This document shows positions 18,961-28,462 of a DNA stretch of 64,000 nt, in pieces; the stretch's first letter is position 1; every line of letters starts with the position of its first letter. The stretch lies in assembly GCA_000720845.1 (NCBI GenBank), contig JODU01000010.1, forward strand, positions 186,001 to 250,000, read 5' to 3'. Under the pieces are notes generated by a model. The model was not told the DNA's origin. It worked only from the letters and a program-made list of their open reading frames with translations, and did no database searches. This stretch comes from Kitasatospora aureofaciens. Its GTDB lineage: Bacteria > Actinomycetota > Actinomycetes > Streptomycetales > Streptomycetaceae. The translations under genes were made by a program, and so were the position numbers.

Positions 18961-20890
18961 CGATGGTCTCCTTCAGGACGGTGGCGAGCTGTTCCGCCTT
19001 GAACGGCATGCCGTTGACCTGGTTGTACGAGCGGGCGTCGACCAGATACCTCGCCCGGATCAGGGTGGCGAGCTGCCCGAGGTTCATCTCCGGGACCACC
19101 ACCTTGTCGTACCGCTTCAGCACCGCGCCGAGGTTGGCCGGGAAGGGGTTGAGGTGGCGCAGGTGGGCCTGGGCGATCCGGCCGCCCTCCTTGCGGATCC
19201 GCCGCACCGCCGCCGTGATCGGCCCGTACGTCGAGCCCCAGCCCAGCACGAGGGTCCGCGCGCCGTCCGGGTCGTCGACCTCCAGGTCGGGGACCTCGAT
19301 GCCGTCCACCTTCGCCTGGCGGGTGCGGACCATGAAGTCGTGGTTGGCCGGGTCGTAGGAGATGTTCCCCGTGCCGTCCTGCTTCTCGATGCCGCCGATC
19401 CGGTGCTCCAGGCCGGGCGTGCCGGGCACGGCCCAGGGACGGGCCAGGGTGTGCGGGTCGCGCTTGTAGGGCCAGAACACCTCGGAGCCGTCCTCCAGGG
19501 TGTGGTTGGGCCCCTGCGCGAACCGCACCGTCAGGTCCGGCAACTCGTCCGGCTCGGGGATCCGCCACGGCTCCGAGCCGTTGGCCAGGTAGCCGTCGGA
19601 GAGCAGGAAGACCGGCGTCCGGTACGTCAGCGCGATCCGCGCGGCCTCCAGGGCGGCCTCGAAGCAGTCGGCCGGGGTGCGCGGGGCCACGATCGGAACC
19701 GGCGCCTCGCCGTTGCGCCCGTACATCGCCTGCAGCAGGTCGGCCTGCTCCGTCTTGGTCGGCAGACCGGTGGACGGACCGCCGCGCTGGATGTCCACCA
19801 CCAGCAGCGGCAGCTCCAGACTCACCGCGAGCCCGATCGTCTCGCTCTTCAGCGCCACCCCCGGACCGCTCGTCGTCGTCACCGCCAGCGACCCGCCGAA
19901 GGCCGCACCGAGCGCCGCGCCGATGCCGGCGATCTCGTCCTCGGCCTGGAAGGTGCGCACGCCGAAGTTCTTGTGCCGGGACAGCTCGTGCAGGATGTCC
20001 GAGGCCGGGGTGATCGGGTACGAGCCCAGGAACAGCGGCAGATCCGCCTGCCGGGACGCGGCGATCAGGCCGTAGGACAGGGCCAGGTTCCCGGAGATGT
20101 TGCGGTAGGTGCCGGGCGGGAAGGCCGTCGCCGCCGGTGCCACCTCGTAGGAGACCGCGAAGTCCTCGGTCGTCTCACCGAAGTTCCAGCCGGCCCGGTA
20201 GGCCGCGATGTTGGCCGCGGCGATGTCCGGCTTCTTCGCGAACTTCGACTTCAGGAACTTCTCCGTGCCCTCGGTGGGCCGGTGGTACATCCAGCTCAGC
20301 AGTCCGAGCGCGAACATGTTCTTGCTGCGCTCGGCCTCCTTGCGGCTGAGGTCGAAATCCTTGAGCGCCTCGACGGTCAGCGTGGTCAACGGCACCGGAT
20401 GCAGGTGGTACCCGTCGAGCGAGCCGTCCTCCAGCGGAGAGGTGTCGTAGCCGACCTTCTGCATCGCCCGCTTGGTGAACTCGTCCGTGTTGACGATGAT
20501 CTCCGCGCCGCGGGGCAGGTCGCCCACGTTCGCCTTCAGCGCGGCCGGGTTCATCGCCACCAGCACGTTGGGCGCGTCGCCCGGCGTGAGGATGTCGTGG
20601 TCGGCGAAGTGCAGCTGGAAGGACGAGACGCCCGGCAGGGTGCCGGCGGGTGCCCGGATCTCGGCCGGGAAGTTCGGCAGCGTCGACAGATCGTTGCCGA
20701 ACGACGCGGTCTCCGAGGTGAAACGGTCGCCGGTGAGCTGCATTCCGTCGCCCGAGTCACCCGCGAACCGGATGATCACCCGGTCCAGCCGGCGGACGTC
20801 CTTCGCCCCGACCGGTTTGCGCTGCGCTCCCACGACGGTCTCGTCGGTACCGTCGGCCTGCTCCGCTGGGCTGCTGACCTGGCTGGTCAC
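18953..20890 (-). CDS. korA: 2-oxoacid:ferredoxin oxidoreductase, fused gamma-alpha subunit
   Basis: The 645-aa protein joins a gamma domain (about 38-220, with FAGDSGDGMQLTGD) to an alpha pyrimidine-binding domain (about 255-480, with GSYPITPASDI and AEDEIAGIGAALGA) and the C-terminal transketolase-like domain. This is the standard actinobacterial KorA. The GTG start has GGGAGG nine bases upstream. It is the first gene of the kor operon. The choice of 2-oxoglutarate over pyruvate is by family resemblance only. Confidence 0.94.
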
Positions 20891-21021
20891 TTACTGGACC
20901 TCCCTAGGGACGGCTGTCCGGGGACTGGTCTCCCACCGACCGTCCCGGGATCAACCCTACGTCCGCACGCGATGACTTCCGGTGGAGATTCGCATGATGG
21001 ACACGACTTCGAGATGACCCA

Positions 21022-21041
21022 CAGCCCTGGAACCCCAGGGC
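21022..21041 (-). terminator. terminator after the response-regulator gene
   Basis: AGCCCTGG (21022-21029) and CCAGGGCT (21034-21041) form an 8-bp stem with a 4-base loop. It lies about 120 bases past the response-regulator stop and before the korA promoter. A TTTT run follows it on the plus strand, so it could also act in that direction. Confidence 0.6.
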
Positions 21042-21158
21042 TTTTCCGCTCCGGCACCGTCGAGGACGCACCGCGCCCGCCTCCGGTTTCTCATTCGTCC
21101 GGATGAGCGTCCGCGTCGCCGGGCCGGGCCGGTCTTTCCGAGGCGTGGGCCGCTGATG

Positions 21159-21818
21159 TCAGGAATTGAGATAGGTGAGCACGGCGAGCACCCTCCGGTG
21201 ATCACCGTCGCTCGGGGACAGACCCAGCTTCATGAAGATGTTGCTGACGTGCTTCTCGACGGCCCCGTCGCTCACGACGAGCTGCCGGGCGATCGCCGAG
21301 TTCGTCCGGCCCTCGGCCATCAGCCCCAGCACCTCCCGCTCACGCGGGGTGAGCCCCGCCAGCACGTCCTGCTTGCGGCTGCGCCCGAGCAACTGCGCGA
21401 CCACCTCCGGGTCCAGCGCCGTACCGCCCTGCGCCACCCGAACCACGGCGTCCACGAACTCCCGGACCTCGGCCACCCGGTCCTTGAGCAGATACCCGAC
21501 GCCCCGGCTGGAACCGGCCAGCAGCTCCGTCGCGTAGCGCTCCTCCACGTACTGGGACAGCACCAGCACGCCGAGACCGGGATGAGCCTTGCGCAGCAGC
21601 ACCGACGCCCGCACCCCCTCGTCGGTGTGCGTCGGCGGCATCCTCACGTCCGCCACCACGACGTCCGGCAACTCGCCCTGCGCATCCAGCTCGGTGATGG
21701 TCTTGATCAGTGCCTCACCGTCGCCGACACCGGCCACGACCTCGAGCCCGCGGTCGGTCAGCAACCGGGTCAGCCCCTCTCGGAGCAGCACTGAATCCTC
21801 GGCGATGACCACCCGCAC
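21159..21818 (-). CDS. NarL/LuxR-type response regulator
   Basis: The 219-aa protein has a receiver domain with acidic D8, phospho-acceptor D57 (VVVADVRMP) and a Lys in LLKDR near 109. A LuxR helix-turn-helix (about 150-210, LTPREREVLGLMAEGRTN) binds DNA. The GTG at 21818 has GGAGG five bases before it; a longer frame upstream runs through repeats and is rejected. It is the only regulator beside two kinase genes on the same strand and is probably phosphorylated by one or both. Confidence 0.92.
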   Translation of the reverse strand: MRVVIAEDSVLLREGLTRLLTDRGLEVVAGVGDGEALIKTITELDAQGELPDVVVADVRMPPTHTDEGVRASVLLRKAHPGLGVLVLSQYVEERYATELLAGSSRGVGYLLKDRVAEVREFVDAVVRVAQGGTALDPEVVAQLLGRSRKQDVLAGLTPREREVLGLMAEGRTNSAIARQLVVSDGAVEKHVSNIFMKLGLSPSDGDHRRVLAVLTYLNS

Positions 21819-22002
21819 CCTGTCCTCCACGATCCTCGGCCCCCCACAGCCCGTGCACCTGACGGCCCCCGCGGCCCACGCCGCGTCCACGAACCGTCCG
21901 TGCGACAGGTCCAGCATCCCAGCATCGGAGGCCGGATGCCCTCGGGGAACGGGAAGAGAAAAGGGAAGTCCTGGGTATCGCTCCGGGTGCGGTCCACTCG
22001 AT

Positions 22003-22144
22003 GGCCGGTTCTTGACGGCCGGTTCCCGTCGGCGGGTTCTTGACGGCGGGTTCCCGTCGGCCGGTTCTTGACGGCGGGTTCTTGACGGCGGGGTTCCCGT
22101 CGGCGGGTTCTTGACGGCCGGTTCCCGTCGGCGGGTTCCGGTCA
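22003..22144. repeat. imperfect tandem repeat between regulator and kinase genes
   Basis: Five copies of TTCTTGACGG and four of TTCCCGTCGG alternate, separated by GCCGG or GCGGG, with a period near 14 or 28 bp. The array fills much of the 358-bp gap (21819-22176) between the kinase stop and the response-regulator start. The rest of that gap shows nothing further. TTGACG within the units resembles a -35 element but probably by chance. Confidence 0.8.
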
Positions 22145-22176
22145 TCCCACCGGGCCCGCCGCCTGCCTCGTGCCGG

Positions 22177-23544
22177 TCAGCCGGTGACCGGCTCGTTCCG
22201 CCACGGCAGCTCCGCCGTGATCCGCGTCGGCCCCCCGGCGGGCGAGTCCACCACGAGGATCCCGTCCACCGCGTCGAGCCGGTCCGCCAGACCCGCCAGC
22301 CCGGACCCGGCCGAGGTCTGCGCCCCGCCCACGCCGTTGTCCACGACCTGGAGCATCAGCCGGTTCTCCACCCGCCACACCTCCACGGCGGCCGACGTGG
22401 CCCTCGAGTGCTTGCTTATGTTCTGGAGCAGCTCCGAGACGGTGAAGTAGGCGATGCCCTCGATCGCCGACGCCGGCCGCTCCACCAGGTCGACCTCCAC
22501 CCGTACCGGCACGGTGCAGCGGGAGGCGACCGAGGAGAGCGCCGCGTCCAGGCCACGGTCGGTCAGCACCGCGGGGTGGATGCCCCGAGCCAGGTCCCGC
22601 AGTTCCTGGAGCGCCGTCTTCACCTCGCCGTGCGCCTCGTCCACCATGACGGCCGCGGCCCGGGGGTCCTCCTTCAGCTTCTCCTTGGCCAGGCCCAGGT
22701 CCATGGCCAGGCTGACCAGGCGGGCCTGGGCCCCGTCGTGCAGGTCGCGCTCGATGCGCCGCAGGTCGGCCGCGGCCGTGTCGACCACGACCCCCCGGTC
22801 CGACTCCAGCTCCACCACCCGCGTCGCCAGCCGCGACGGTCCCAGCAGCCCGTGCACCATGACCCGGTCCACCATGGTCAGCGCCCTGACCAGCCACGGC
22901 GTCGCCAGGGTGAACAGGAGCCCGACCAGCGCGGTCACGGCGATCTCGAAGGGGTTGTCCAGGTAGATCCGGTGCGTCTCGTCGCCGTACAGCTGGAGCC
23001 CGTCCTGGCCGGCGTACATCGGGAACACCCAGAACCACAGCGGGTACGTCAGCATCGCCCACCCGACCGCCCAGACGGTCACGGCGACGACGAACGAGAA
23101 CACGGCCCAGGGGAACTGCACCAGCGCGTACAGCAGGCTCCGCCAGGAGGTGCCGCTCTTGAGCACGGCTCCCATCCAGCCCATCGCGCCCTGCTTCTTC
23201 AGCCGCAGCGGCTCCGGGTCGGCCACCCGCAGACCCAGCAGGGCGCGGGCCCGTGCCCGCTCCATCGCCCCGAAGCCCCGGCACCCGGCGAGTGCGGCCG
23301 CCAGCACCGGCACCCCCAGGAACGTCACCAGCAGGCCCGCCCCCAGCGACACCATGGTCACGGCGTAGGTGAAGAGCAGGACGGCGACCGGCAGGCCCAT
23401 CAGGACGTAGCCGAACTCCCGCCAGCTGCGCGCCTCGAACGGTGCCCGCAGTCCCGCCGGCAGCCGGTGGCGCCGCGCACCGGCGTCCCCGGGGAAGCCG
23501 GACCCGCTCCCGAGCCCGTAACCCTGTCCGTATTCCGTGGCCAT
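22177..23544 (-). CDS. sensor histidine kinase, NarL-partner type (copy 1)
   Basis: The 455-aa membrane kinase has two hydrophobic pairs (about 45-85 and 135-170), another near 200-230, then a HisKA_3 dimerisation domain. ERDLHDGAQARLV holds the phospho-acceptor His. A C-terminal HATPase_c domain follows, with a conserved SELLQNISKHS N-box and DNGVGGA. There is no obvious sensory domain outside the membrane region. It is paralogous to the next kinase, and long stretches are identical at DNA level. Confidence 0.92.
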   Translation of the reverse strand: MATEYGQGYGLGSGSGFPGDAGARRHRLPAGLRAPFEARSWREFGYVLMGLPVAVLLFTYAVTMVSLGAGLLVTFLGVPVLAAALAGCRGFGAMERARARALLGLRVADPEPLRLKKQGAMGWMGAVLKSGTSWRSLLYALVQFPWAVFSFVVAVTVWAVGWAMLTYPLWFWVFPMYAGQDGLQLYGDETHRIYLDNPFEIAVTALVGLLFTLATPWLVRALTMVDRVMVHGLLGPSRLATRVVELESDRGVVVDTAAADLRRIERDLHDGAQARLVSLAMDLGLAKEKLKEDPRAAAVMVDEAHGEVKTALQELRDLARGIHPAVLTDRGLDAALSSVASRCTVPVRVEVDLVERPASAIEGIAYFTVSELLQNISKHSRATSAAVEVWRVENRLMLQVVDNGVGGAQTSAGSGLAGLADRLDAVDGILVVDSPAGGPTRITAELPWRNEPVTG

Positions 23545-23656
23545 CGGTGCCGTCCTTCTCCTCGTCGTCTGCGGCTGTGCCGTCGTACCTCCACCCTCCT
23601 CGGCCGCACGTCCGCGGCCAATGGAGCCCGTCGGCGTCCGGGGAGGGGGGTTTTCC

Positions 23657-24883
23657 CTACCTCCTGGCGGGAGAGCCGGCCGCGTCGGCCTCCGCGCGGT
23701 CGCGCCACGGCAGCTCGGCCGTGATCAGCGTCGGGCCGCCCTCCGGGGAGTCGACGACGAAGAGACCGTCGACGGCCGACAGCCGGTCGGCGAGGCCCTT
23801 CATCCCCGTACCGCCGTCGAGACGCGCGCCCCCGCGGCCGTTGTCCCCCACCTGTATGAGCAGCCGGTCGGACGACCGCCACACCTCCACGGAGGCCGAG
23901 CCGGCCCCGCTGTGCTTGCTGACGTTCTGGAGCAGCTCCGAGACGGTGAAGTAGGCGATGCCCTCGATGGCGGGCGCGGGGCGCTCCGCCAGGTCGACGG
24001 TCACCCTGACCGGCACGGTGCAGCGGGAGGCGACCGAGGAGAGCGCCGCGTCCAGGCCCCGGTCGGTCAGGACGGCCGGATGGATCCCGCGAGCCAGGTC
24101 CCGCAACTCCTGAAGGGCCAGCTTCACCTCGCCGTGCGCCTCGTCGACCATGGCCGCCGCCGCGTCCGGGTCCTCCAGGAGCTTCTCCTTGGCCAGGCCC
24201 AGCCCCATCGCGAGGTTGACCAGGCGGGCCTGCGCCCCGTCGTGCAGGTCGCGCTCGATGCGCCGCAGGTCGGCCGCGGCCGTGTCGACCACGACCCCCC
24301 GGTCCGACTCCAGCTCGGCGATCCGCCGCTCCAGTTCGTCGGAGGGTGACAGCAGCCCGCGCACCATGGCCCGGTCGACGTTGGTGAGGCCCCGCGCGAC
24401 GAACGGCAGCACCGGCCACAGCACGAACAACGACGTCAGGGTGACGACGAAGGTGAGAACGCCCCAGGGGAACCTGATGAACTCGTACAGCACCGTGCGC
24501 CAGCCCACCGGGTCCTTCAAGGACATCCACAACTGTGCGAAGAAGCCGCGCCTGCCCCGCAGCGGCAGCGGGCTCGGCTCGTCCACCCGCACGCCGAGCA
24601 GCGTCCGGGCCCGCGCCCGCTCCAGCTTGCCCAGCTGCCGCGCGCCCAGCAGACCGGCCGCCAGCAGCGGGAGCCCGATCACCGTGACCGTCAACCCGAT
24701 GCCGACGGACAGCGTCGTCACGACGTAGACGAATCCGAGCAGCGCCGCCGGGAGATTCGCCAGCAGATGGGCGATCTCCTTCCAGGTGTGCCGGTCGTAG
24801 GCGAAACGGGCCGGAGGCAGGCGGTCGCCGGCCGCTGCGCCGGTGGTCCCGGCGAGGCTGGAGGTCGAGAGGCGTTCGGTCAT
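23657..24883 (-). CDS. sensor histidine kinase, NarL-partner type (copy 2)
   Basis: From the ATG at 24883 the protein is 408 aa. It has the same layout as copy 1, with a shorter membrane section, ERDLHDGAQARLVNLAM with the phospho-His, an N-box SELLQNVSKHS and a G-box DNGRGGA. No good Shine-Dalgarno sequence is seen at this Met. Copy 1 lies 112 bp downstream on the same strand, so both kinases and the regulator may be one transcription unit. The two kinases may form heterodimers or respond to different membrane signals; this is inference. Confidence 0.9.
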   Translation of the reverse strand: MTERLSTSSLAGTTGAAAGDRLPPARFAYDRHTWKEIAHLLANLPAALLGFVYVVTTLSVGIGLTVTVIGLPLLAAGLLGARQLGKLERARARTLLGVRVDEPSPLPLRGRRGFFAQLWMSLKDPVGWRTVLYEFIRFPWGVLTFVVTLTSLFVLWPVLPFVARGLTNVDRAMVRGLLSPSDELERRIAELESDRGVVVDTAAADLRRIERDLHDGAQARLVNLAMGLGLAKEKLLEDPDAAAAMVDEAHGEVKLALQELRDLARGIHPAVLTDRGLDAALSSVASRCTVPVRVTVDLAERPAPAIEGIAYFTVSELLQNVSKHSGAGSASVEVWRSSDRLLIQVGDNGRGGARLDGGTGMKGLADRLSAVDGLFVVDSPEGGPTLITAELPWRDRAEADAAGSPARR

Positions 24884-25069
24884 ACACGTCAGCGTGCCGT
24901 GCGGCGCGGCGCCGCGCCATGAGGTGGGCCGCCGGGACGCACTGAGGAAAACCCCACCCCCGCGTCCCAAGGTGCGACGGGCTGCTTACCGTGTCTTTAT
25001 CAGGCCCTAGACTCCCGTGCGTACAGATCGTCGAACACCAGCGTTCACGACAGGGAGCGAGGGACGCAC

Positions 25070-25510
25070 GTGCCGGAACCGACCGTCGGTGCCGTGATCG
25101 CCGGCGATGCGACCGCCGCCGACGCACCCGTCGGGCTCGCCGCGGACTACTTCCAGTCCTATTCGGTCGTCGGCCTGCTCGCCGTCGTGGGGGTGCTCTT
25201 CGTCGCCGTGGCCTTCGGCGCCGGACGTCTGCTGCGACCGGTGGTCCCGACGCCCGAGAAGCTGCTCACCTACGAGTGCGGCGTCGACCCCGTCGGAGAG
25301 GGCTGGGCACACACCCAGGTCCGCTACTACGTCTACGCCTTCCTCTACGTCATCTTCGCGGTCGACTCGATCTTCCTCTTCCCCTGGGCCACGGTCTTCG
25401 CCGACCCTGGTTACGGGGCCACGACCCTCGTGGAGATGTTCATCTTCCTCGGCTTCCTCGCCGTGGGTCTGTTGTACGCATACAAGAAGGGCGTCCTGTC
25501 GTGGACGTGA
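25070..25510 (+). CDS. nuoA: NADH-quinone oxidoreductase subunit A
   Basis: The 146-aa membrane protein has three transmembrane spans and the conserved loop LLTYECGVDP, including the quinone-linked Cys, followed by VRYYVYAFLYVIFAVDSIFLFPW with its invariant acidic residue. It anchors the junction of the membrane and peripheral arms of complex I. It opens a ten-gene operon (nuoA-B-C-H-I-J-K-L-M-N) whose members mostly overlap by 1-10 bp. The GTG start follows a GGGAGCGAGGG region. Confidence 0.94.
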   Translation: MPEPTVGAVIAGDATAADAPVGLAADYFQSYSVVGLLAVVGVLFVAVAFGAGRLLRPVVPTPEKLLTYECGVDPVGEGWAHTQVRYYVYAFLYVIFAVDSIFLFPWATVFADPGYGATTLVEMFIFLGFLAVGLLYAYKKGVLSWT

Positions 25511-26121
25511 ACCCCGCCGACCGCACCGACCCGGCACCCGTGCCGCTCCCCGAGCCCAAGAGGCTGGGCACGCTCGCACGCCTCGCCCCGGAGCCGATGA
25601 AGGTCGTCCTGAACTGGGGCCGGCGCTACTCGCTCTGGGTCTTCAACTTCGGCCTCGCCTGCTGCGCGATCGAGTTCATCGCCGCGTCGATGGCCCGCCA
25701 CGACTTCATCCGCCTCGGTGTGATCCCGTTCGCACCCGGCCCCCGCCAGGCCGACCTGATGGTCGTCTCGGGCACGGTGACCGACAAGATGGCGCCGGCC
25801 GTCAAACGCCTGTACGAGCAGATGCCCGAGCCGAAGTACGTCATCTCCTTCGGCGCCTGCTCCAACTGCGGCGGCCCCTACTGGGACTCCTACTCCGTGA
25901 CGAAGGGCGTCGACCAGATCATCCCCGTCGACGTCTACGTCCCCGGCTGCCCGCCGCGCCCCGAGGCGCTGCTCCAGGGGATCCTCAAGCTCCAGGAGAA
26001 GATCGCGCGGGAGTCGCTGGGGGAGCGGTACGGCACCCCGCCCCGCCCGTCGACGGCCGCGCTGCGGAGCGGCCTGGTGCGACCGCCCGCCCCGGCCTCC
26101 GACGCCGAGGAGGACCGATGA
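25501..26121 (+). CDS. nuoB: NADH-quinone oxidoreductase subunit B
   Basis: The 206-aa protein carries the N2 [4Fe-4S] cluster that passes electrons to quinone. Its ligands are the tandem Cys in LACCAIEF, the Cys in SFGACSNCGGPYWD and the Cys in VPGCPPRPEA. Its gene overlaps nuoA by ten bases; the GTG at 25507 would give a four-base overlap and is possible. Residues beyond about 175 form a short variable tail. Confidence 0.94.
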   Translation: MDVNPADRTDPAPVPLPEPKRLGTLARLAPEPMKVVLNWGRRYSLWVFNFGLACCAIEFIAASMARHDFIRLGVIPFAPGPRQADLMVVSGTVTDKMAPAVKRLYEQMPEPKYVISFGACSNCGGPYWDSYSVTKGVDQIIPVDVYVPGCPPRPEALLQGILKLQEKIARESLGERYGTPPRPSTAALRSGLVRPPAPASDAEEDR

Positions 26122-27497
26122 CCGCGGTCGGCTGGCTGCCCGCCGACGCCGAGGAGCTCTTCGGACCGGACGCCACGGCAGCGGAGTCGTACGGCCTCCT
26201 GACCGTCGACGTGCCGCCCACGTCCTGGATCACCGCCCTGGAGACGGCGCGTGACCGGCTCGGCTGCACCTACTTCGACTGGCTGAGCGCGGTCGACGAG
26301 CCGGGCACCGGGTTCCGCGTCGCGGCGCATGTCGTGGCGCTCGGACCGGTACGCAGGCTGCTGCTGCGGACGACCGTCCCGCACGACGCCCCGGTGCTGC
26401 CCACCGCCGTCGCGGTGTACGCGGGCGCGGCCTGGCACGAGCGCGAGACCCACGAGATGTTCGGTGTCGCCTTCGAGGACCACCCCGCGCTGGACCACCT
26501 GCTCCTGCCGGAGGGCTTCGAGGGCCACCCGCTGCGCAAGGACTTCGTCCTCGCCGCCCGTGTCGCCAAGGCCTGGCCCGGGGCCAAGGAGCCCGGCGAG
26601 TCCGAGCACGGCAGTCCCCGTCGCCGCCAGATGCTGCCGCCGGGCGTCCCCGACCCCAACGAATGGGGCCCGCTGAAGGGCCAGCTGCCTCCCGCTCCCG
26701 CCCGCCCGGCCCGAGGCGCGGGGCGTGCGGCGGGGGAGCGCCCGGCCCGTGGAGCGGGCGAACGCCCCGCCCGCCGGACCCGTACGGCCGCCGAGGGCTC
26801 CGTCGGCCAGACGGCTCCGGCCACCGAGACCCCGGCCGCGCCGCGCCGCTCCCGTACGGCGGCCGAGGGCTCGGCCGGCCAGACCTCCCCGGCCGGCGAG
26901 CCGACGGCCGCGCCGGCACCGCGGCGGTCACGCAGTGCGAGCCAGGGCTCCGCCTCCCAACGAGCGGCCGGTCCGACGGACGCGGCCGGTGGCGATACGG
27001 ACTCCGGTCGGCAGGACTCCGGTCGGCAGGACTCCGGTCGGCAGGACTCCGGCCAGCAGGACACCGGGCAGCCGGCCGCCGGACGGCGGGAAGTCGTCGG
27101 CACGGTCGGCCCACGGCGTAGCCGGAGTGCGTCGCAGGGCTCGGCGAGCCAGCGGGAGGCCGCCGACGCCGGGCAGCCGGACGACGCGGGTTCCGGCGAC
27201 GACACCCGGGGCGGCACCGCGCCCTCGCCCACCGAGGAACCGGCCCCGAAGCCGACGCCCTCGGCACCGCGCAGCCCGGACGCCCCGTGGCATCACGCCC
27301 GCCCGGCGTTCGCCGAGCCTGCCGCCACCGAGGAGCCGGAGCCTTCCGAGGAGACACCGGACACTCCCGACGACGGGCCAGAGGCCGCCCACGAGTCGGA
27401 GGCTCCCCAGGACTCCGACGCTCCGAAGGAGCCCGACGCCCCCGGCGACACCGACACCCCGCCCGATCCGCCGAACTCCTCAGGAGGCCCGCAGTGA
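26118..27497 (+). CDS. nuoC: NADH-quinone oxidoreductase subunit C with long disordered tail
   Basis: Residues 1-190 are a NuoC (30-kDa) domain: WHERETHEMFGVAFEDHP and LLLPEGFEGHPLRKDF are its core motifs. About 270 further residues rich in Pro, Ala, Ser, Arg, Gln and acidic residues follow, with repeats such as GRQDS (three times plus a variant) and RSRSASQGSASQR. This is far longer than the usual 180-250 aa NuoC. The tail is not NuoD; no 49-kDa-subunit motif is present. Four-base overlaps with nuoB and nuoH keep it in the operon. Confidence 0.9.
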   Translation: MTAVGWLPADAEELFGPDATAAESYGLLTVDVPPTSWITALETARDRLGCTYFDWLSAVDEPGTGFRVAAHVVALGPVRRLLLRTTVPHDAPVLPTAVAVYAGAAWHERETHEMFGVAFEDHPALDHLLLPEGFEGHPLRKDFVLAARVAKAWPGAKEPGESEHGSPRRRQMLPPGVPDPNEWGPLKGQLPPAPARPARGAGRAAGERPARGAGERPARRTRTAAEGSVGQTAPATETPAAPRRSRTAAEGSAGQTSPAGEPTAAPAPRRSRSASQGSASQRAAGPTDAAGGDTDSGRQDSGRQDSGRQDSGQQDTGQPAAGRREVVGTVGPRRSRSASQGSASQREAADAGQPDDAGSGDDTRGGTAPSPTEEPAPKPTPSAPRSPDAPWHHARPAFAEPAATEEPEPSEETPDTPDDGPEAAHESEAPQDSDAPKEPDAPGDTDTPPDPPNSSGGPQ

Positions 27498-28462
27498 ACG
27501 ACGCGCTCGACGTCACCCTGCGCCTTCTGGCCGTCTTCGTCGTCTTCCTCGCGTTCCCCCTGATCGTCGGCCAGACCGAGCACAAGGTGATGGCCCACAT
27601 GCAGGGCCGGCTGGGCCCGATGTACGCGGGTGGTTTCCACGGCTGGGCCCAGCTCGTCGCGGACGGCGTGAAGTTCGCGCAGAAGGAGGACGTGGTCCCC
27701 GCCGACGCGGACCGCCGCATCTTCCAGCTCGCCCCGGCCGTGGCCCTGCTCCCGTACCTCCTGGTTCTCCTGGCCATCCCGGTCGGGCCCGGGGAGGGCG
27801 CGGTCGGTCAGGTCGTCGACGCGGGCGTCTTCTTCGTCCTCGCCGTCATGGGCGTGGGCGTCCTCGGCTCGCTCATGGCGGGCTGGTCCTCGGCCAACAA
27901 GTTCTCCCTCCTCGGCGGCCTGCGTACCGCCGCCCAGCTCCTCGCCTACGAACTCCCGATGCTGCTGACCGCGGCCTCCGTGGCCATGGCGGCCGGCACG
28001 GTCTCCCTCGTCGGCATCCTCGACGCCTTCGAGTGGTGGTGGCTGCCCTGGCAGATCGTCGGCGCGCTCGTCTTCTTCGTCGCCGGACTGGCCGAACTGC
28101 AGCGCCCCCCGTTCGACATGCCGGTCGCCGACTCGGAGATCATCTTCGGCGCCTACACCGAGTACACCGGCCTGCGCTTCGCCCTGTTCCTCCTCGCCGA
28201 ATACGCCGGAATCGTCGTCCTGTGCGGTCTGACCACCGTCCTCTTCCTGGGCGGCTGGCACGGCCCCTGGGGCGCCGACGGCCTCGGCTGGGTGTGGACC
28301 CTGCTCAAGGCGGCCGTCCTCGCCTTCGTCGTGATCTGGCTGCGCGTCACCTATCCGCGTCTGCGCGAGGACCAGCTCCAGAAACTGTCCTGGACGCTCC
28401 TCGTCCCCCTCTCCCTCGCCCAGATCGCCCTCACCGGCGTCGTCAAGGTGGTGATCGCGTAA
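27494..28462 (+). CDS. nuoH: NADH-quinone oxidoreductase subunit H
   Basis: The 322-aa membrane subunit has eight predicted spans and lines the quinone chamber. VGQTEHKVMAHMQGRLGPM, the QKEDVVP loop and FDMPVADSEIIFGAYTEY are conserved blocks with the acidic residues that link redox chemistry to proton pumping. The GTG at 27494 follows AGGAGG and overlaps nuoC by four bases. With nuoD, E, F and G missing, this is where the order skips from C to H. Confidence 0.95.
   Translation: MNDALDVTLRLLAVFVVFLAFPLIVGQTEHKVMAHMQGRLGPMYAGGFHGWAQLVADGVKFAQKEDVVPADADRRIFQLAPAVALLPYLLVLLAIPVGPGEGAVGQVVDAGVFFVLAVMGVGVLGSLMAGWSSANKFSLLGGLRTAAQLLAYELPMLLTAASVAMAAGTVSLVGILDAFEWWWLPWQIVGALVFFVAGLAELQRPPFDMPVADSEIIFGAYTEYTGLRFALFLLAEYAGIVVLCGLTTVLFLGGWHGPWGADGLGWVWTLLKAAVLAFVVIWLRVTYPRLREDQLQKLSWTLLVPLSLAQIALTGVVKVVIA

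Noticed and set aside
22003..22144. Repeat array as a CRISPR.
   Set aside because: Units are 10-14 bp with near-constant separators, so there are no spacers.
26690..27497. The NuoC tail as a fused NuoD domain.
   Set aside because: Composition is Pro/Ala/Ser/Gln-rich and repetitive and none of the conserved 49-kDa-subunit motifs appears.
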